A stretch of 64,000 nt of DNA from JAVJUV01 sp047314965 (GCF_047314965.1 NZ_JBLBVK010000048.1:1-64000); one strand, 5' to 3'. Shown: positions 1 through 9,042, counted from the first letter of the stretch. Made by a program: numbers and translations. The notes: generated by a model not told the origin, from the letters alone.

Positions 1-139
1 AGCTCAGATCGTCATCAATCACTGGCTCAGGCAGTACAATCACACCCGGCCGCATCAGGCACTCAACATGCGCCCGCCCGTTCCTGAAACCCTATTAGAG
101 AAACCCCTGATCAGTGGCCCATACACAGGGGGCTAGACA
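1..139 (+). mobile_element. 3' end of an IS481/IS3-type insertion sequence (transposase C-terminus)
   Basis: Frame 2 is open from the window edge to a TAG at 134-136. It encodes a 44-residue tail containing the block NHWLRQYNHTRPHQALNMRP, typical of the C-terminus of DDE integrase-core transposases of the IS481/IS3 type. The element probably ends at ACA (137-139). Read on the other strand this gives a TGTCTAGCCCCC terminus, which fits the TGT...ACA ends of IS481 elements. The rest of the element lies outside the window. The family call rests on memory of the motif; the exact end is inferred from where flgD-like coding resumes. Confidence 0.75.
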
Positions 140-526
140 GAGGCGCGGGTCGCCGCGCCCGCCACGTTCGATGGCACGCCGATCACGCTTGCGCCCGCGC
201 CTGATGCGGCATCCGACGCGGCGACCCTCGTGGTCCGCGACCAGTTCGATCGCGTGGTCTCGCGCGAACCTGTGCCTCTGGGCGCCGGAACGATGGACTG
301 GGTCGGTGTCGGAAGTGACGGCGCCCCGCTGCCGTCGGGAACCTACACCTTCCAGCTGGAAAGCCTGAACGCGGGTGAAATCACCTCGATCACCACGGTC
401 GAGCACTATGCAATGGTCGAGGAGGCAAGGCAGGGAGCCGCCGGCATCGAGATCGTGCTGCGCGACGGTACGGGTGTTCTCGCCGCAAATGTCGCCGCGC
501 TTCGGCGTCCCGATAACGCTTCCTAG
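140..526 (+). pseudogene. flgD: C-terminal fragment of flagellar hook-assembly protein FlgD, cut by the IS
   Basis: About 128 codons in the transposase frame resemble the C-terminal half of FlgD, the scaffold that caps the growing flagellar hook. Recognisable parts are the WVGVGSDGAPLPSGTYTF block (FlgD Ig-like region) and a final strand ending near RRPDNAS. Family members of this group are roughly 220 residues long, so the N-terminal half is missing. No start codon or ribosome site precedes the fragment; coding begins directly after the IS end. The stop overlaps the convergent ubiB stop by 4 bases. I infer inactivation by transposition, unless an intact copy exists elsewhere. Confidence 0.7.
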
Positions 527-2052
527 ATCAGCCGGCCCAGAACGAAACCCGCGGCAGCCAGCGCTGCGCCAGCAGCCAGGTACAGGCCCTTTCGCGCCGG
601 CGCCGGTTCGGGCCGCGCCTCGGCACGCTGCGCCTCGCGTGTCAGCGCGGCCTCTGCCAGCTCGGGAAGCCGGGGGCCGAACCGGCTCAGCACGCGCGCA
701 GTCTTCACAAGGTCGCGAACAAGAGCCTTCGGTCCGATGTTTTCCGCGATATAGCGCTCCACGATAGGCCGGGCGGCACTCCAGATGTTGATATGCGGGT
801 TCAGGGAACGCGACACGCCCTCCACCACCACCATCGTGCGCTGCAACAGGATCAGTTCCGTGCGCGTCTCCATCCCGAACCGCTCCGTCACCTCGAACAG
901 GTAGCTCAGCAGCCGGCCCATCGAAATCCGGCTGGCATCCATACCGAAGATCGGTTCGCCCACGGCGCGCAGGGCGCGCGCGAACTCGTCTACGTCGCGG
1001 TCCGGGGGCACATAGCCCGCCTCGAAATGCACCTCGGCAACCCGGCGGTAGTCCTTGCGGATGAACCCGATCAGGATCTCGGCATAGACCCGCCGCGTGT
1101 ACTCGTCGATCCGGCCCATGATCCCGAAGTCCAGCGCCACCAGCGCTCCGTCCGGCGCGATCTTCAGGTTCCCCTGATGCATGTCCGCGTGGAAATACCC
1201 GTCGCGCAGCGCGTGGTTCAGGAAGGTCTTCAGCACCATCTCGCCCAGCTTTTCCCGATCGTGCCCGGCGGCCTCGATCTCGGTGATGTTGCCGGCGGGA
1301 ATGCCCTCGACCCACTCAAGCGTCATCACTCGGCGCGAAGACAGAAACCACTTGACCTCCGGCACCCGAAACCCTTCGTCGCCCGCGGTATTGGCCGCGA
1401 ATTCGGCGGCCGAGGCCGTCTCAAGGCGAAGATCCAGCTCGCCCATCACCACGCCTTCGAAGTGCTCGATCACGTCCATCGGGCGCAGCCGCCGGGCCGA
1501 AGGGGCCAGCGTTTCGATCAGCTTTGCGGCGAAGTAGAAGGCGTCGATGTCCCGCTGGAACGCCTGCTCGATCTTCGGCCGCAGCACCTTGACTGCCACC
1601 GGCTCGCCCGTCGTGGCCAGGTGCGCCTTGTGCACCTGCGCGATCGAGGCCGCGGCCACTGGCTCGGAGAAATCGCTGAACAGTTCGTCGACCGGCGTGT
1701 CCAACTCGCGCGCCACCATCGCCTTGGCGACTGCGGTGGGGAACGGAGGCAGCTTGTCCTGAAGCACCCGCAACTGCAAAGCCAGGTCGTCGCCCACCAC
1801 GTCCGGCCGCGTCGACAGGATCTGCCCGAACTTGATATAGGCCGGACCCAGCGCCGTCAGCGCGCGGGTGGCGGGCGGCAGGTTCGGATCGCCCTTGTAG
1901 CCCAGCCACTTGAACGGCCAGCCAAGGATGCGCGCCGCGACCCTGAGAGACGGAGGCGCGTTGAACGCCTCCAGCACGACATTCATCGCACCTGTCCGCT
2001 CGAAAGTCGCGCCGGTGCGGATCAGCCGCAGGATGTTGTGGGGACCGCGCAC
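523..2052 (-). CDS. ubiB: UbiB, ABC1/ADCK-type atypical kinase for ubiquinone biosynthesis
   Basis: A 509-residue membrane-linked member of the ABC1 family. UbiB is needed for aerobic ubiquinone synthesis, probably as an ATPase that mobilises lipid intermediates rather than as a hydroxylase. Visible motifs are the family KxGQ segment (YIKFGQILSTRPD, about residue 73), the nucleotide lysine in VAVKVLRP, the HADMHQGNLKI catalytic loop and a DFG-like LDFGIMGR. A hydrophobic C-terminal helix (LAAGAALAAAGFVLG) would anchor it to the inner membrane. It starts with GTG directly after the ubiE TAG, so the two genes form an operon. Length is normal. Confidence 0.95.
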   Translation of the reverse strand: MRGPHNILRLIRTGATFERTGAMNVVLEAFNAPPSLRVAARILGWPFKWLGYKGDPNLPPATRALTALGPAYIKFGQILSTRPDVVGDDLALQLRVLQDKLPPFPTAVAKAMVARELDTPVDELFSDFSEPVAAASIAQVHKAHLATTGEPVAVKVLRPKIEQAFQRDIDAFYFAAKLIETLAPSARRLRPMDVIEHFEGVVMGELDLRLETASAAEFAANTAGDEGFRVPEVKWFLSSRRVMTLEWVEGIPAGNITEIEAAGHDREKLGEMVLKTFLNHALRDGYFHADMHQGNLKIAPDGALVALDFGIMGRIDEYTRRVYAEILIGFIRKDYRRVAEVHFEAGYVPPDRDVDEFARALRAVGEPIFGMDASRISMGRLLSYLFEVTERFGMETRTELILLQRTMVVVEGVSRSLNPHINIWSAARPIVERYIAENIGPKALVRDLVKTARVLSRFGPRLPELAEAALTREAQRAEARPEPAPARKGLYLAAGAALAAAGFVLGRLI

Positions 2053-2805
2053 CTAGAGCTTCCACCCCGAGTGCAGAGCCGCGATGCCCATTGACAGGTT
2101 GCGGTACTTGACCTGCCCGAATCCAGCGTCCCGGATCATGGCGGCGAAGGTCTCCTGATCCGGAAAGCGGCGGATTGACTCAACCAGGTACTGATAGCTG
2201 TCCCGGTCCCCGGCAATCGCCTGTCCCATCCGCGGAATCACGTTGAACGAATAGAGGTCGTAAAGCTTCTGCAGCCCCTCGTTCGGCAGTTGAGAGAATT
2301 CCAGCACCATCAGCCGCCCGCCCGGGCGCAGCACCCGGTAAGCTTCCGACAGCGCATCGGGAATGCGGGTCACGTTCCGGATACCGAAGCTGATGGTATA
2401 GACGTCGAAGCTGTTATCCTCGAAGGGCAGTGCCATGGCATCGCCCGTGATCCAGTTCAGCTTGTCCGCCAAGGCTTCCGCCTCGGCGCGCTTCCGTCCT
2501 TCGATAAGCATCGACTCGGTCATATCCAGCACCACCGCGCTGGCCCCCGGCGCGCGCTTCAGGAACCGGAAAGCGATGTCGCCCGTGCCGCCCGCCACGT
2601 CCAGCAGGCGCTGACCGTCGCGCGGCGCAAGCCAGTCCATCATCGCGTCTTTCCAGAGGCGATGGATTCCCACCGACATCACGTCGTTCATCACGTCGTA
2701 TTTCGAGGCGACGTTGGTGAAGACGCCATGCACCAGGCCGGCTTTCTCGTCCTCGCGCACCTCGCGCGCTCCGAAATGGGTGGTCTTGTTACTCTTGTCC
2801 GGCAT
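2053..2805 (-). CDS. ubiE: UbiE, demethylmenaquinone/2-polyprenyl-benzoquinol C-methyltransferase
   Basis: A 250-residue class I SAM methyltransferase that adds the C-methyl group in ubiquinone synthesis. Signatures seen are the UbiE N-terminal block FTNVASKYDVMNDVMSVGIHR, split here as FTNVASKYD then DVMSVGIHRLWK, the SAM motif LLDVAGGTGDIAF, and the second family signature RVLRPGGRLMVLEFS. The frame is open further upstream to 3108, but that part is antisense to mutM, so the ATG giving MPDKSNKTT is preferred and matches family length. It is divergent from mutM, with about 88 bases shared for both promoters, and leads the ubiE-ubiB operon. Confidence 0.95.
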   Translation of the reverse strand: MPDKSNKTTHFGAREVREDEKAGLVHGVFTNVASKYDVMNDVMSVGIHRLWKDAMMDWLAPRDGQRLLDVAGGTGDIAFRFLKRAPGASAVVLDMTESMLIEGRKRAEAEALADKLNWITGDAMALPFEDNSFDVYTISFGIRNVTRIPDALSEAYRVLRPGGRLMVLEFSQLPNEGLQKLYDLYSFNVIPRMGQAIAGDRDSYQYLVESIRRFPDQETFAAMIRDAGFGQVKYRNLSMGIAALHSGWKL

Positions 2806-2893
2806 GAGCACTTGTGATCCTTGTCGAATGACCTCTCTTATAGGGTGCTGATGCGCCGTTACAATCCGATCCCCCTGTGGGAAATTGCCACTG

Positions 2894-3745
2894 ATGCCCG
2901 AACTCCCTGAAGTCGAAACCGTCCGCCGTGGTCTCCAGCCCGCCATGGAAGGCGTGGTTATCGCCAAGGCCGATGTGAATCGCCCCGATCTGCGATGGCC
3001 TTTCCCCGAACGCATGGCCGACCGCCTCAGCGGCGCGAGGGTCGATGCGCTCCGCCGCCGCTCGAAATATATCCTCGCTGATCTCTCGACCGGCGAGACG
3101 CTGATCATTCACCTTGGCATGTCGGGCCGCACCCTGATTTCGGGCGATCCGCTGGGCCAGTTTCACCACCACCACCCGGCGCCGGAAAAGCACGACCACG
3201 TCGTGTTCCACATGGCAAACGGCGCGCGCGTCACCTTCAACGACGCCCGCCGCTTCGGTGCGATGGACCTTGCGCCGACCCACTCCGTCGAGACCCACTG
3301 GCTCCTCTGCGACCTCGGGCCTGAGCCACTCGGCAATACCTTTCACGAGGATTACCTCGTCCAGCGCCTAAAAGGTCGCAACACGCCGATCAAGGCCGCG
3401 CTCCTGGATCAGCGCATCGTCGCGGGTCTTGGCAACATCTACGTCTGCGAGGCGCTCTACCGGGCCGGAATCTCGCCTGTCCGCAAAGCGGGCCGCATTG
3501 GCGAGGCGCGTGTCCGAACGCTTGTGCCGATCATCCGCGAAGTGCTCTCCGAGGCTATCGAGGCCGGAGGCTCGTCGTTGCGCGACTATCGGCAGGCAGA
3601 CGGCGAACTGGGCTACTTCCAGCACACGTTCCGCACCTATGACCGCGAGGGCCAGCCGTGCCAGACACCTGGTTGCGGCGGCACGATTGCGCGCATCGTC
3701 CAGTCCGGGCGCTCCAGTTTCTACTGTCCGCGCTGTCAAAGATAG
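2894..3745 (+). CDS. mutM: MutM/Fpg, formamidopyrimidine-DNA glycosylase
   Basis: A 283-residue bifunctional glycosylase/AP lyase that removes 8-oxoguanine and formamidopyrimidines. The start is fixed by chemistry: the catalytic proline must be residue 2, so the ATG giving MPELPEVETV is used, not the TTG three codons earlier. Also seen are the conserved lysine in RRSKYILADL, LDQRIVAGLGNIYVCEALY of the H2TH region, and the C-terminal zinc finger (CQTPGCGG ... FYCPRCQR). Base-excision repair of oxidised DNA sits next to quinone genes here, but no functional link is visible. Confidence 0.97.
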   Translation: MPELPEVETVRRGLQPAMEGVVIAKADVNRPDLRWPFPERMADRLSGARVDALRRRSKYILADLSTGETLIIHLGMSGRTLISGDPLGQFHHHHPAPEKHDHVVFHMANGARVTFNDARRFGAMDLAPTHSVETHWLLCDLGPEPLGNTFHEDYLVQRLKGRNTPIKAALLDQRIVAGLGNIYVCEALYRAGISPVRKAGRIGEARVRTLVPIIREVLSEAIEAGGSSLRDYRQADGELGYFQHTFRTYDREGQPCQTPGCGGTIARIVQSGRSSFYCPRCQR

Positions 3746-3809
3746 CCTTGATCCCGGTGCCACCGGTGCTAAGCCTAGCCTCCAGTCCAACAATGGGGGC
3801 ATCTGCGAC

Positions 3810-4586
3810 ATGGCCTACAAGACGATCATCGTCGAGACCGAAGACCACATCACGACGATCCGCCTCAACCGGCCTGATGCGCTGAACGCGCTGAACGCCG
3901 AACTTCTGACCGAACTGGCTGATGCGGTTCAGGAGGCGTCCGGGAACGACAAGGTGCGCTGTATCGTTCTGACCGGGTCCGAAAAAGCGTTCGCCGCGGG
4001 CGCGGATATCTCGGAGATGGCTGAAAAGAGCTTCGTCGAGGTCTTTGCCTCCGACATGTTCGCCGCCGAGATCGAGGTCATCCAGAACTGCCGCAAGCCG
4101 ATCATCGCGGCTGTTTCCGGCTACGCGCTGGGTGGCGGGTGCGAACTGGCGATGATCTGCGACTTCATCATCGCTGCCGACACGGCCAAGTTCGGCCAGC
4201 CCGAGATCAACCTCGGCGTCGTTGCGGGAATCGGGGGAACCCAGCGCCTGACCCGCGCAGTCGGCAAGGCCAAATCCATGGAAATGCACCTGACCGGCCG
4301 ATTCATGGATGCCGAGGAAGCCGAACGCGCCGGTCTCGTCAGTCGCGTCGTTCCCGCCAAGAAACTGATGGAAGAGGCCATGGCGGCCGCGAACAAGATC
4401 GCCGAGAAATCCATGCTGACCGTGATGGCCGTCAAGGAGGCCGTGAACCGCAGCCAGGAGACCACTCTGCGCGAGGGTCTTCTGTTCGAACGCCGCCTGT
4501 TCCACTCGCTCTTCGCGACCGAGGACCAGGCAGAAGGCATGTCGGCTTTCCTGGAGAAGCGCGAGGCGCAGTTCCGCGACAAGTGA
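3810..4586 (+). CDS. Enoyl-CoA hydratase (crotonase family)
   Basis: A 258-residue crotonase that hydrates trans-2-enoyl-CoA in fatty-acid or related acyl-CoA breakdown. The oxyanion-hole segment AFAAGADISEM, the second glycine loop GYALGGGCELAM carrying a catalytic glutamate, and PEINLGVVAGIGGTQRL with the second glutamate are all intact, so hydratase activity is likely. The ATG (MAYKTIIVE) follows a GGGGGC stretch and gives the usual family length; upstream in-frame codons overlap mutM. It stands alone, 64 bases after mutM. Substrate chain length cannot be told from sequence. Confidence 0.92.
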   Translation: MAYKTIIVETEDHITTIRLNRPDALNALNAELLTELADAVQEASGNDKVRCIVLTGSEKAFAAGADISEMAEKSFVEVFASDMFAAEIEVIQNCRKPIIAAVSGYALGGGCELAMICDFIIAADTAKFGQPEINLGVVAGIGGTQRLTRAVGKAKSMEMHLTGRFMDAEEAERAGLVSRVVPAKKLMEEAMAAANKIAEKSMLTVMAVKEAVNRSQETTLREGLLFERRLFHSLFATEDQAEGMSAFLEKREAQFRDK

Positions 4587-4749
4587 CCCTGCGACTCGAT
4601 TCAGGGCTTTTCAAACCGGGCCGAATGGCGTATGCGCCGCGCTTACATGCGCGTGTGGCCCGCTTTGGCTTGAATCGAACCGGTTCATTCCCGGTGCGGG
4701 TGGCGTTGCGCAAACAGGATCAACTAACCCGCAAGAGGGAACACGACAC

Positions 4750-5013
4750 ATGGCCAATACGCCACAATCCAAAAAGCGCGCACGCCAGAACGCGCGCCGC
4801 CTTGAAGTCAACAAGGCCCGCCGTTCGCGCATCCGGACGTTTCTCCGCAAGGTAGAGGACGCGATCGCTTCCGGTAACAAGGACGCCGCCGCCGCCGCTC
4901 TCAAGTCTGCTCAGCCCGAACTGATGCGCGGCGTGACCAAGGGCGTTTATCACAAGAACACCGCATCGCGCAAAATGTCGCGCCTTGCTGCCCGCGTCAA
5001 AGCCATCGGCTGA
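4750..5013 (+). CDS. rpsT: 30S ribosomal protein S20
   Basis: An 87-residue, very basic protein that binds 16S rRNA early in 30S assembly. The N-terminus MANTPQSKKRARQNARR and the later KGVYHKNTASRKMSRLAARV are diagnostic for S20. An AAGAGGGAA ribosome site precedes the ATG. rpsT directly upstream of dnaA is a common alphaproteobacterial arrangement. A strong intrinsic terminator follows, so dnaA is transcribed separately. Confidence 0.98.
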   Translation: MANTPQSKKRARQNARRLEVNKARRSRIRTFLRKVEDAIASGNKDAAAAALKSAQPELMRGVTKGVYHKNTASRKMSRLAARVKAIG

Positions 5014-5037
5014 GGCCTCTTGTATACCGCAGGAAAG

Positions 5038-5065
5038 ACGCGCCCGGCCGGGCGCGTTTTTTTTT
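5038..5065 (+). terminator. Rho-independent terminator of rpsT
   Basis: Perfect 8-bp stem ACGCGCCC/GGGCGCGT with a GGCC loop, followed by nine T residues. It starts 25 bases after the rpsT stop. The same 8-base arms recur in the terminators at 31686-31710 and 53391-53410. Confidence 0.93.
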
Positions 5066-5198
5066 GATTCTCGTTTTACCATTGAGTCAATTTAGCAATT
5101 TCGCCACGGCCGCCGGATTCGCCCGGGCAATTGCAGAGTCAAGCGCAAAGGTCTGTTGATCGCGACGCCTCACGAAGGCTAGCTTGACGATGCGATTC
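5066..5198. promoter_or_regulatory. Cluster of five GANTC (CcrM methylation) sites upstream of dnaA
   Basis: GANTC occurs at 5066-5070, 5084-5088, 5116-5120, 5136-5140 and 5194-5198, five times in 133 bases against about one per 256 by chance at even base composition. CcrM methylates GANTC in alphaproteobacteria, and in Caulobacter the dnaA promoter responds to methylation at such a site. That this cluster controls dnaA here is inference. Confidence 0.55.
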
Positions 5199-5639
5199 AC
5201 TTCGTCCTTGGGGGGACATGGTTGTCGAGGCGGGCTTCCGCTGTTGGTTTGGAGAGTACATCCGGCGCAGCGGAAATGTTTGAGTGGGAAATCAACAGCT
5301 CGTCTCTTTGACTTCGGGGTTCGTGTCGATTGGGTAGTGTCGACACTCCCTGGCTGGGAACATGGGATGCACCGCACGTGGCGGTGCAACTGCTTTCCGG
5401 CCATGTCCGAGAGTAATGCGTCGTCGCGTGTGCGACAGTTGGACAAACGGCCGGGCAATGGCCTCCGTCTTGCTGTCGATTTCGTGGCGTTTCGTACCGG
5501 ACCGCGCTTCGGCGCGTCTCGGATGATCCGATGGCAGGTAGATCGTAGGGACACCGGTGAAATCCAGAAAACTGGACGATCCGGGGCTGGCTCAGGCTGG
5601 CGGCTACAAGAACAAGATTACGGATCGGGTCAAACGATA
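5199..5639. other. Non-coding dnaA leader region
   Basis: The dnaA frame is open through this stretch, but the translated part has no DnaA similarity and DnaA domain I begins at the ATG at 5640. I looked for TTATCCACA-type DnaA boxes and AT-rich 13-mers and found none, so this is not a recognisable oriC. The dnaA promoter is presumably here or in the GANTC cluster; no convincing -35/-10 pair was seen. Confidence 0.5.
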
Positions 5640-7007
5640 ATGACGAATGAAACTTGGGGCGAAATACGCGAGAACCTCATCAAGACAGTGGGCAGGAACA
5701 ATTACGTCAACTGGATCGAGCCGCTTGAATTCGCCGATCTCGACGGGGGCGTTGCGACGTTCCTTGTTCCGACGAAATTCATGGGAGACTGGGTTTCCCG
5801 CAATTTCGGTGACCACATCCTTCGCGAACTGACCGATGCGGGGCAGGGCGTGCACCGCGTTCGTTTCTCTGTTCCGAACGGCGTCGCAAAATCCAGGCCT
5901 GCCAAAAAGGCGTCGCCGACCACCGTTTCCGAACCGGCCGCTGTTGCGGCGAACGATGTGGAGGCCATGCCGGGCGCGCCGCTCGACAGCCGTTTTACCT
6001 TCGACAGCTTCGTCGTCGGCAAGCCGAACGAGTTGGCCCATGCTGCCGCGCGCCGCGTCGCCGAAGGCGATGTCGTGACATTCAACCCGCTCTTCCTCTA
6101 TGGCGGCGTCGGTCTTGGTAAGACGCACCTGATGCACGCCATCGCCTGGGAGCTGAAGAAACGCTCGCCCGACCTGAAGGTCGTCTACCTGTCGGCCGAG
6201 CAGTTCATGTACCGTTTCGTGCAGGCGCTCCGCGACAAGGACATGATCGCCTTCAAGCAGCTTTTCCGCTCGGTCGACGTGCTGATGGTGGACGATGTCC
6301 AGTTCATCGCCGGCAAGGACGCCACGCAGGAAGAGTTCTTCCATACCTTCAACGCGCTGGTGGATCAGAACAAGCAGGTCATCATCTCGGCCGACCGTGC
6401 GCCAACCGAGATCAGCGGCATCGAGGAGCGTATCGTCAGCCGCCTGCAATCGGGTCTCGTCGTCGATCTGCACCCGACGAACTACGAACTCCGCCTCGGC
6501 ATTCTGCAGCAGAAGGTCGACCAGTATTCGGCGCAGTTCCCGAACCTCGAGATCGCGGACGGCGTGCTCGAATTCCTCGCGCATCGCATCTCCTCCAACG
6601 TTCGCGTGCTTGAGGGTGCGCTAATGCGCCTCTTCGCCTTCGGCGCGCTCGTCGGTCGCGAAGTCACGATGGAACTGACGCAGGACTGCCTCGCGGACAT
6701 CCTCCGCGCCTCGGATCGCAAGATCACGGTCGAGGAAATCCAGCGCAAGGTGTCCGACCACTATAATATCCGCCTCAGCGACATGATCGGACCGAAGCGC
6801 GTGCGTACCTTCGCGCGGCCCCGACAGGTCGCCATGTATCTCGCCAAGCAACTGACCTCGCGGTCTCTCCCCGAGATCGGTCGCCGGTTCGGCGGCAGGG
6901 ATCACACGACAGTCATGCATGGCGTCAGGAAGATCGAGGAACTGATGCAGAAGGACAGCCAGATCGCCGACGATCTGGAACTTCTCCGGCGTTCCCTAGA
7001 GGCGTGA
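5640..7007 (+). CDS. dnaA: Chromosomal replication initiator protein DnaA
   Basis: A 455-residue AAA+ ATPase that binds DnaA boxes and opens oriC. Domain I starts at MTNETWGEIRENL, a variable linker (about 80-115) follows, then the AAA+ core with Walker A GGVGLGKTHL and Walker B VLMVDDVQF. The C-terminal DNA-binding domain ends with the family signature GRDHTTVMHGVRKI. The start is placed where similarity begins and gives normal length. The long leader and GANTC cluster upstream suggest cell-cycle control. Confidence 0.98.
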   Translation: MTNETWGEIRENLIKTVGRNNYVNWIEPLEFADLDGGVATFLVPTKFMGDWVSRNFGDHILRELTDAGQGVHRVRFSVPNGVAKSRPAKKASPTTVSEPAAVAANDVEAMPGAPLDSRFTFDSFVVGKPNELAHAAARRVAEGDVVTFNPLFLYGGVGLGKTHLMHAIAWELKKRSPDLKVVYLSAEQFMYRFVQALRDKDMIAFKQLFRSVDVLMVDDVQFIAGKDATQEEFFHTFNALVDQNKQVIISADRAPTEISGIEERIVSRLQSGLVVDLHPTNYELRLGILQQKVDQYSAQFPNLEIADGVLEFLAHRISSNVRVLEGALMRLFAFGALVGREVTMELTQDCLADILRASDRKITVEEIQRKVSDHYNIRLSDMIGPKRVRTFARPRQVAMYLAKQLTSRSLPEIGRRFGGRDHTTVMHGVRKIEELMQKDSQIADDLELLRRSLEA

Positions 7008-7057
7008 CGCAAGGCCCGACCGTTCGAAATCCGATCCATCCCTTCCAGAGCCGGTAA

Positions 7058-7807
7058 ATGACCGATCATCTCGTCTGGCTGCTGATCGCGGCGCTTATGA
7101 TCGGCCTGGCCAAGGGTGGCTTGTCGACGGTTGGCACGCTCGCCGTTCCGTTTCTCGCGGTGTTCATGAACCCGCTGGAAGCGGCGGCGCTTCTCTTGCC
7201 GATCCTGATCGTGACCGACTGGTTCGCTGTCTGGCTCTATCGGCGTGACTACTCGGGCCGGAACATAGCAATTCTCGTTCCCTCGGCCTTTGCCGGGATC
7301 GTCATCGCGACCTTCATAATCCCCTACACGCCCGAGGCTCTTTTGCTTACCATCACCGGCTCCGTCGGGCTTTGGTACTGTCTCCGAAGTTGGATCGGAA
7401 AAGCCGGCCTCGCGCCTCCAAAGCCGGCGGCGGTGGTGCCGGGCGTCCTCTGGGGCGCCCTGATGGGCGTCACTACCTTCATCACGCATTCCGGCGCTCC
7501 TCCGGCACAGGCTTTTCTCCTCCCGCAAAAGCTTCCCCGGCTCACCTTCGCCGGGACCATGGCCATCTCTTTTGCCGTGACGAACCTCGCCAAGCTGCCC
7601 GGCTACTCCGCGCTGGGCCTCTTCGAGAACATTCCCTGGCCACTGGTGTCCGTTCTGACCGCCGTCGGGATTCTGGGCACCGCGCTGGGACGCCAGATCG
7701 TGAAGCGCCTCGCCGACCAGACATATGTGCGCGTGATCGAGGTTCTGCTGTTCATTCTCTCGATTGTGCTCTTCTGGAAGGCGTCCACACTCATTTTCGC
7801 GGCCTGA
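7058..7807 (+). CDS. TSUP family permease (TauE/SafE, sulfite exporter type)
   Basis: A 249-residue inner-membrane protein with about eight hydrophobic helices. The start MTDHLVWLLIAALMIGLAKGG and the internal MGVTTFITHSGAPPAQAFLLP are typical of the TauE/SafE family, which moves sulfite, sulfoacetate or other small anions. It sits between dnaA and dnaN in the same direction, 50 bases after dnaA, and is a non-replication gene inserted in the block. The substrate is not predictable from sequence. Confidence 0.88.
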   Translation: MTDHLVWLLIAALMIGLAKGGLSTVGTLAVPFLAVFMNPLEAAALLLPILIVTDWFAVWLYRRDYSGRNIAILVPSAFAGIVIATFIIPYTPEALLLTITGSVGLWYCLRSWIGKAGLAPPKPAAVVPGVLWGALMGVTTFITHSGAPPAQAFLLPQKLPRLTFAGTMAISFAVTNLAKLPGYSALGLFENIPWPLVSVLTAVGILGTALGRQIVKRLADQTYVRVIEVLLFILSIVLFWKASTLIFAA

Positions 7808-7923
7808 TGCTGCAGCGCAGCCCTTGACCCGGTCGGCCCTTCGAATCAAAGTCCCCGAAACCATTTGCGTCCGGGCCGAAAATAGATAGTTTTGCCGTCC
7901 CGGGACTTTACGGAGCGAGGGCC

Positions 7924-9042
7924 ATGAAATTCTCGATCGAGCGCGCAGCGCTTCTGAAAGCGGTCGCACAGGCGCAGTCCGTGGTCGAACGCAGGAACAC
8001 AATTCCGATCCTCGCCAACGTCCTGATCGAAGCCGATGGCGACCAGGTCAGTTTCCGGGCAACCGATCTTGATATCGAAGTCGTCGATCAGGCCCCGGCC
8101 AAGGTCGAACGTGCCGGCGCCACAACGGTCAGCGCCGTGACCTTCCACGAAATCGTGCGCAAATTGCCTGACGGCGCTCTGGTGACCATCACCGATGATG
8201 GCGCATCCGGGCGCATGTCGGTGGATGCAGGCCGCTCGAACTTCTCGCTGGCGACGCTGCCGCGCGAGGACTTCCCCGTCATGGCCTCGTCCGAGTACGA
8301 GGCGAATTTCGCCGCGCCCGCCCCGGTGCTGCGCCGCCTGTTCGACAAGTCGAAGTTCGCGATCTCGACCGAGGAGACCCGCTACTACCTGAACGGCGTC
8401 TACATGCACGTCGCCGACGCGAGCGGATCGCAGGTGCTGCGCTGCGTGGCCACCGACGGTCACCGGCTTGCGCGGATCGACGCGCCGCTGCCCAATGGGG
8501 CAGAGAACATGCCCGGCGTGATCGTGCCCCGCAAGACCGTGGGCGAATTGCGGAAGCTGCTGGAAGACGACGAGGCCCAGATCGCCGTCAGCGTCTCGGA
8601 AACCAAGGTCCGTTTCGCGACTCCCGGCATCACGCTGACCTCCAAGGTCATCGACGGCACGTTCCCGGATTATTCGCGCGTCATTCCGACGGGCAACACC
8701 CGCCGGCTTGAGGTCGACGCTTCCGACTTCGCGCAGGCGGTGGACCGCGTGGCGACCGTCAGTTCCGAGCGGTCGCGCGCCGTCAAGCTTTCGCTGGACG
8801 AGGATCGGCTGGTGCTCTCCGTCAACGCCCCGGACTCGGGCGCGGCGGAAGAGGAACTGGGCGTCGCTTACCAGGACGATCACCTTGAGATCGGCTTCAA
8901 CGCCAAGTACCTTCTGGAAATCGCCAGCCAGGTCGACCGCGAGAACGCCGTGTTCCTGTTCAACTCGTCGGGCGATCCCACGCTGATGCGCGAAGGCAAT
9001 GACGAGACCGCGGTCTACGTGGTCATGCCGATGCGTGTGTGA
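7924..9042 (+). CDS. dnaN: DNA polymerase III beta sliding clamp
   Basis: A 372-residue clamp subunit that encircles DNA and tethers the replicative polymerase. The N-terminus MKFSIERAALLKAVAQAQSV, the VVERRNTIPILANVL segment and the C-terminal VYVVMPMRV are typical. GAGCGAGGGCC before the ATG contains the ribosome site. The stop TGA overlaps the recF GTG start by four bases, so dnaN and recF are translationally coupled. A leader of about 115 bases separates it from the TSUP gene. Confidence 0.98.
   Translation: MKFSIERAALLKAVAQAQSVVERRNTIPILANVLIEADGDQVSFRATDLDIEVVDQAPAKVERAGATTVSAVTFHEIVRKLPDGALVTITDDGASGRMSVDAGRSNFSLATLPREDFPVMASSEYEANFAAPAPVLRRLFDKSKFAISTEETRYYLNGVYMHVADASGSQVLRCVATDGHRLARIDAPLPNGAENMPGVIVPRKTVGELRKLLEDDEAQIAVSVSETKVRFATPGITLTSKVIDGTFPDYSRVIPTGNTRRLEVDASDFAQAVDRVATVSSERSRAVKLSLDEDRLVLSVNAPDSGAAEEELGVAYQDDHLEIGFNAKYLLEIASQVDRENAVFLFNSSGDPTLMREGNDETAVYVVMPMRV

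Noticed and set aside
793..2094. 433-codon open frame on the plus strand
   Set aside because: Antisense to ubiB and ubiE, rich in R, H and Q, typical of a shadow frame in high-GC DNA.
5066..5639. Possible oriC between rpsT and dnaA
   Set aside because: No TTATCCACA-like boxes or AT-rich unwinding repeats were found; only the GANTC cluster is notable.
5184..5639. N-terminal extension of DnaA by about 150 codons
   Set aside because: The translated part has no DnaA similarity, and domain I starts at the ATG at 5640.
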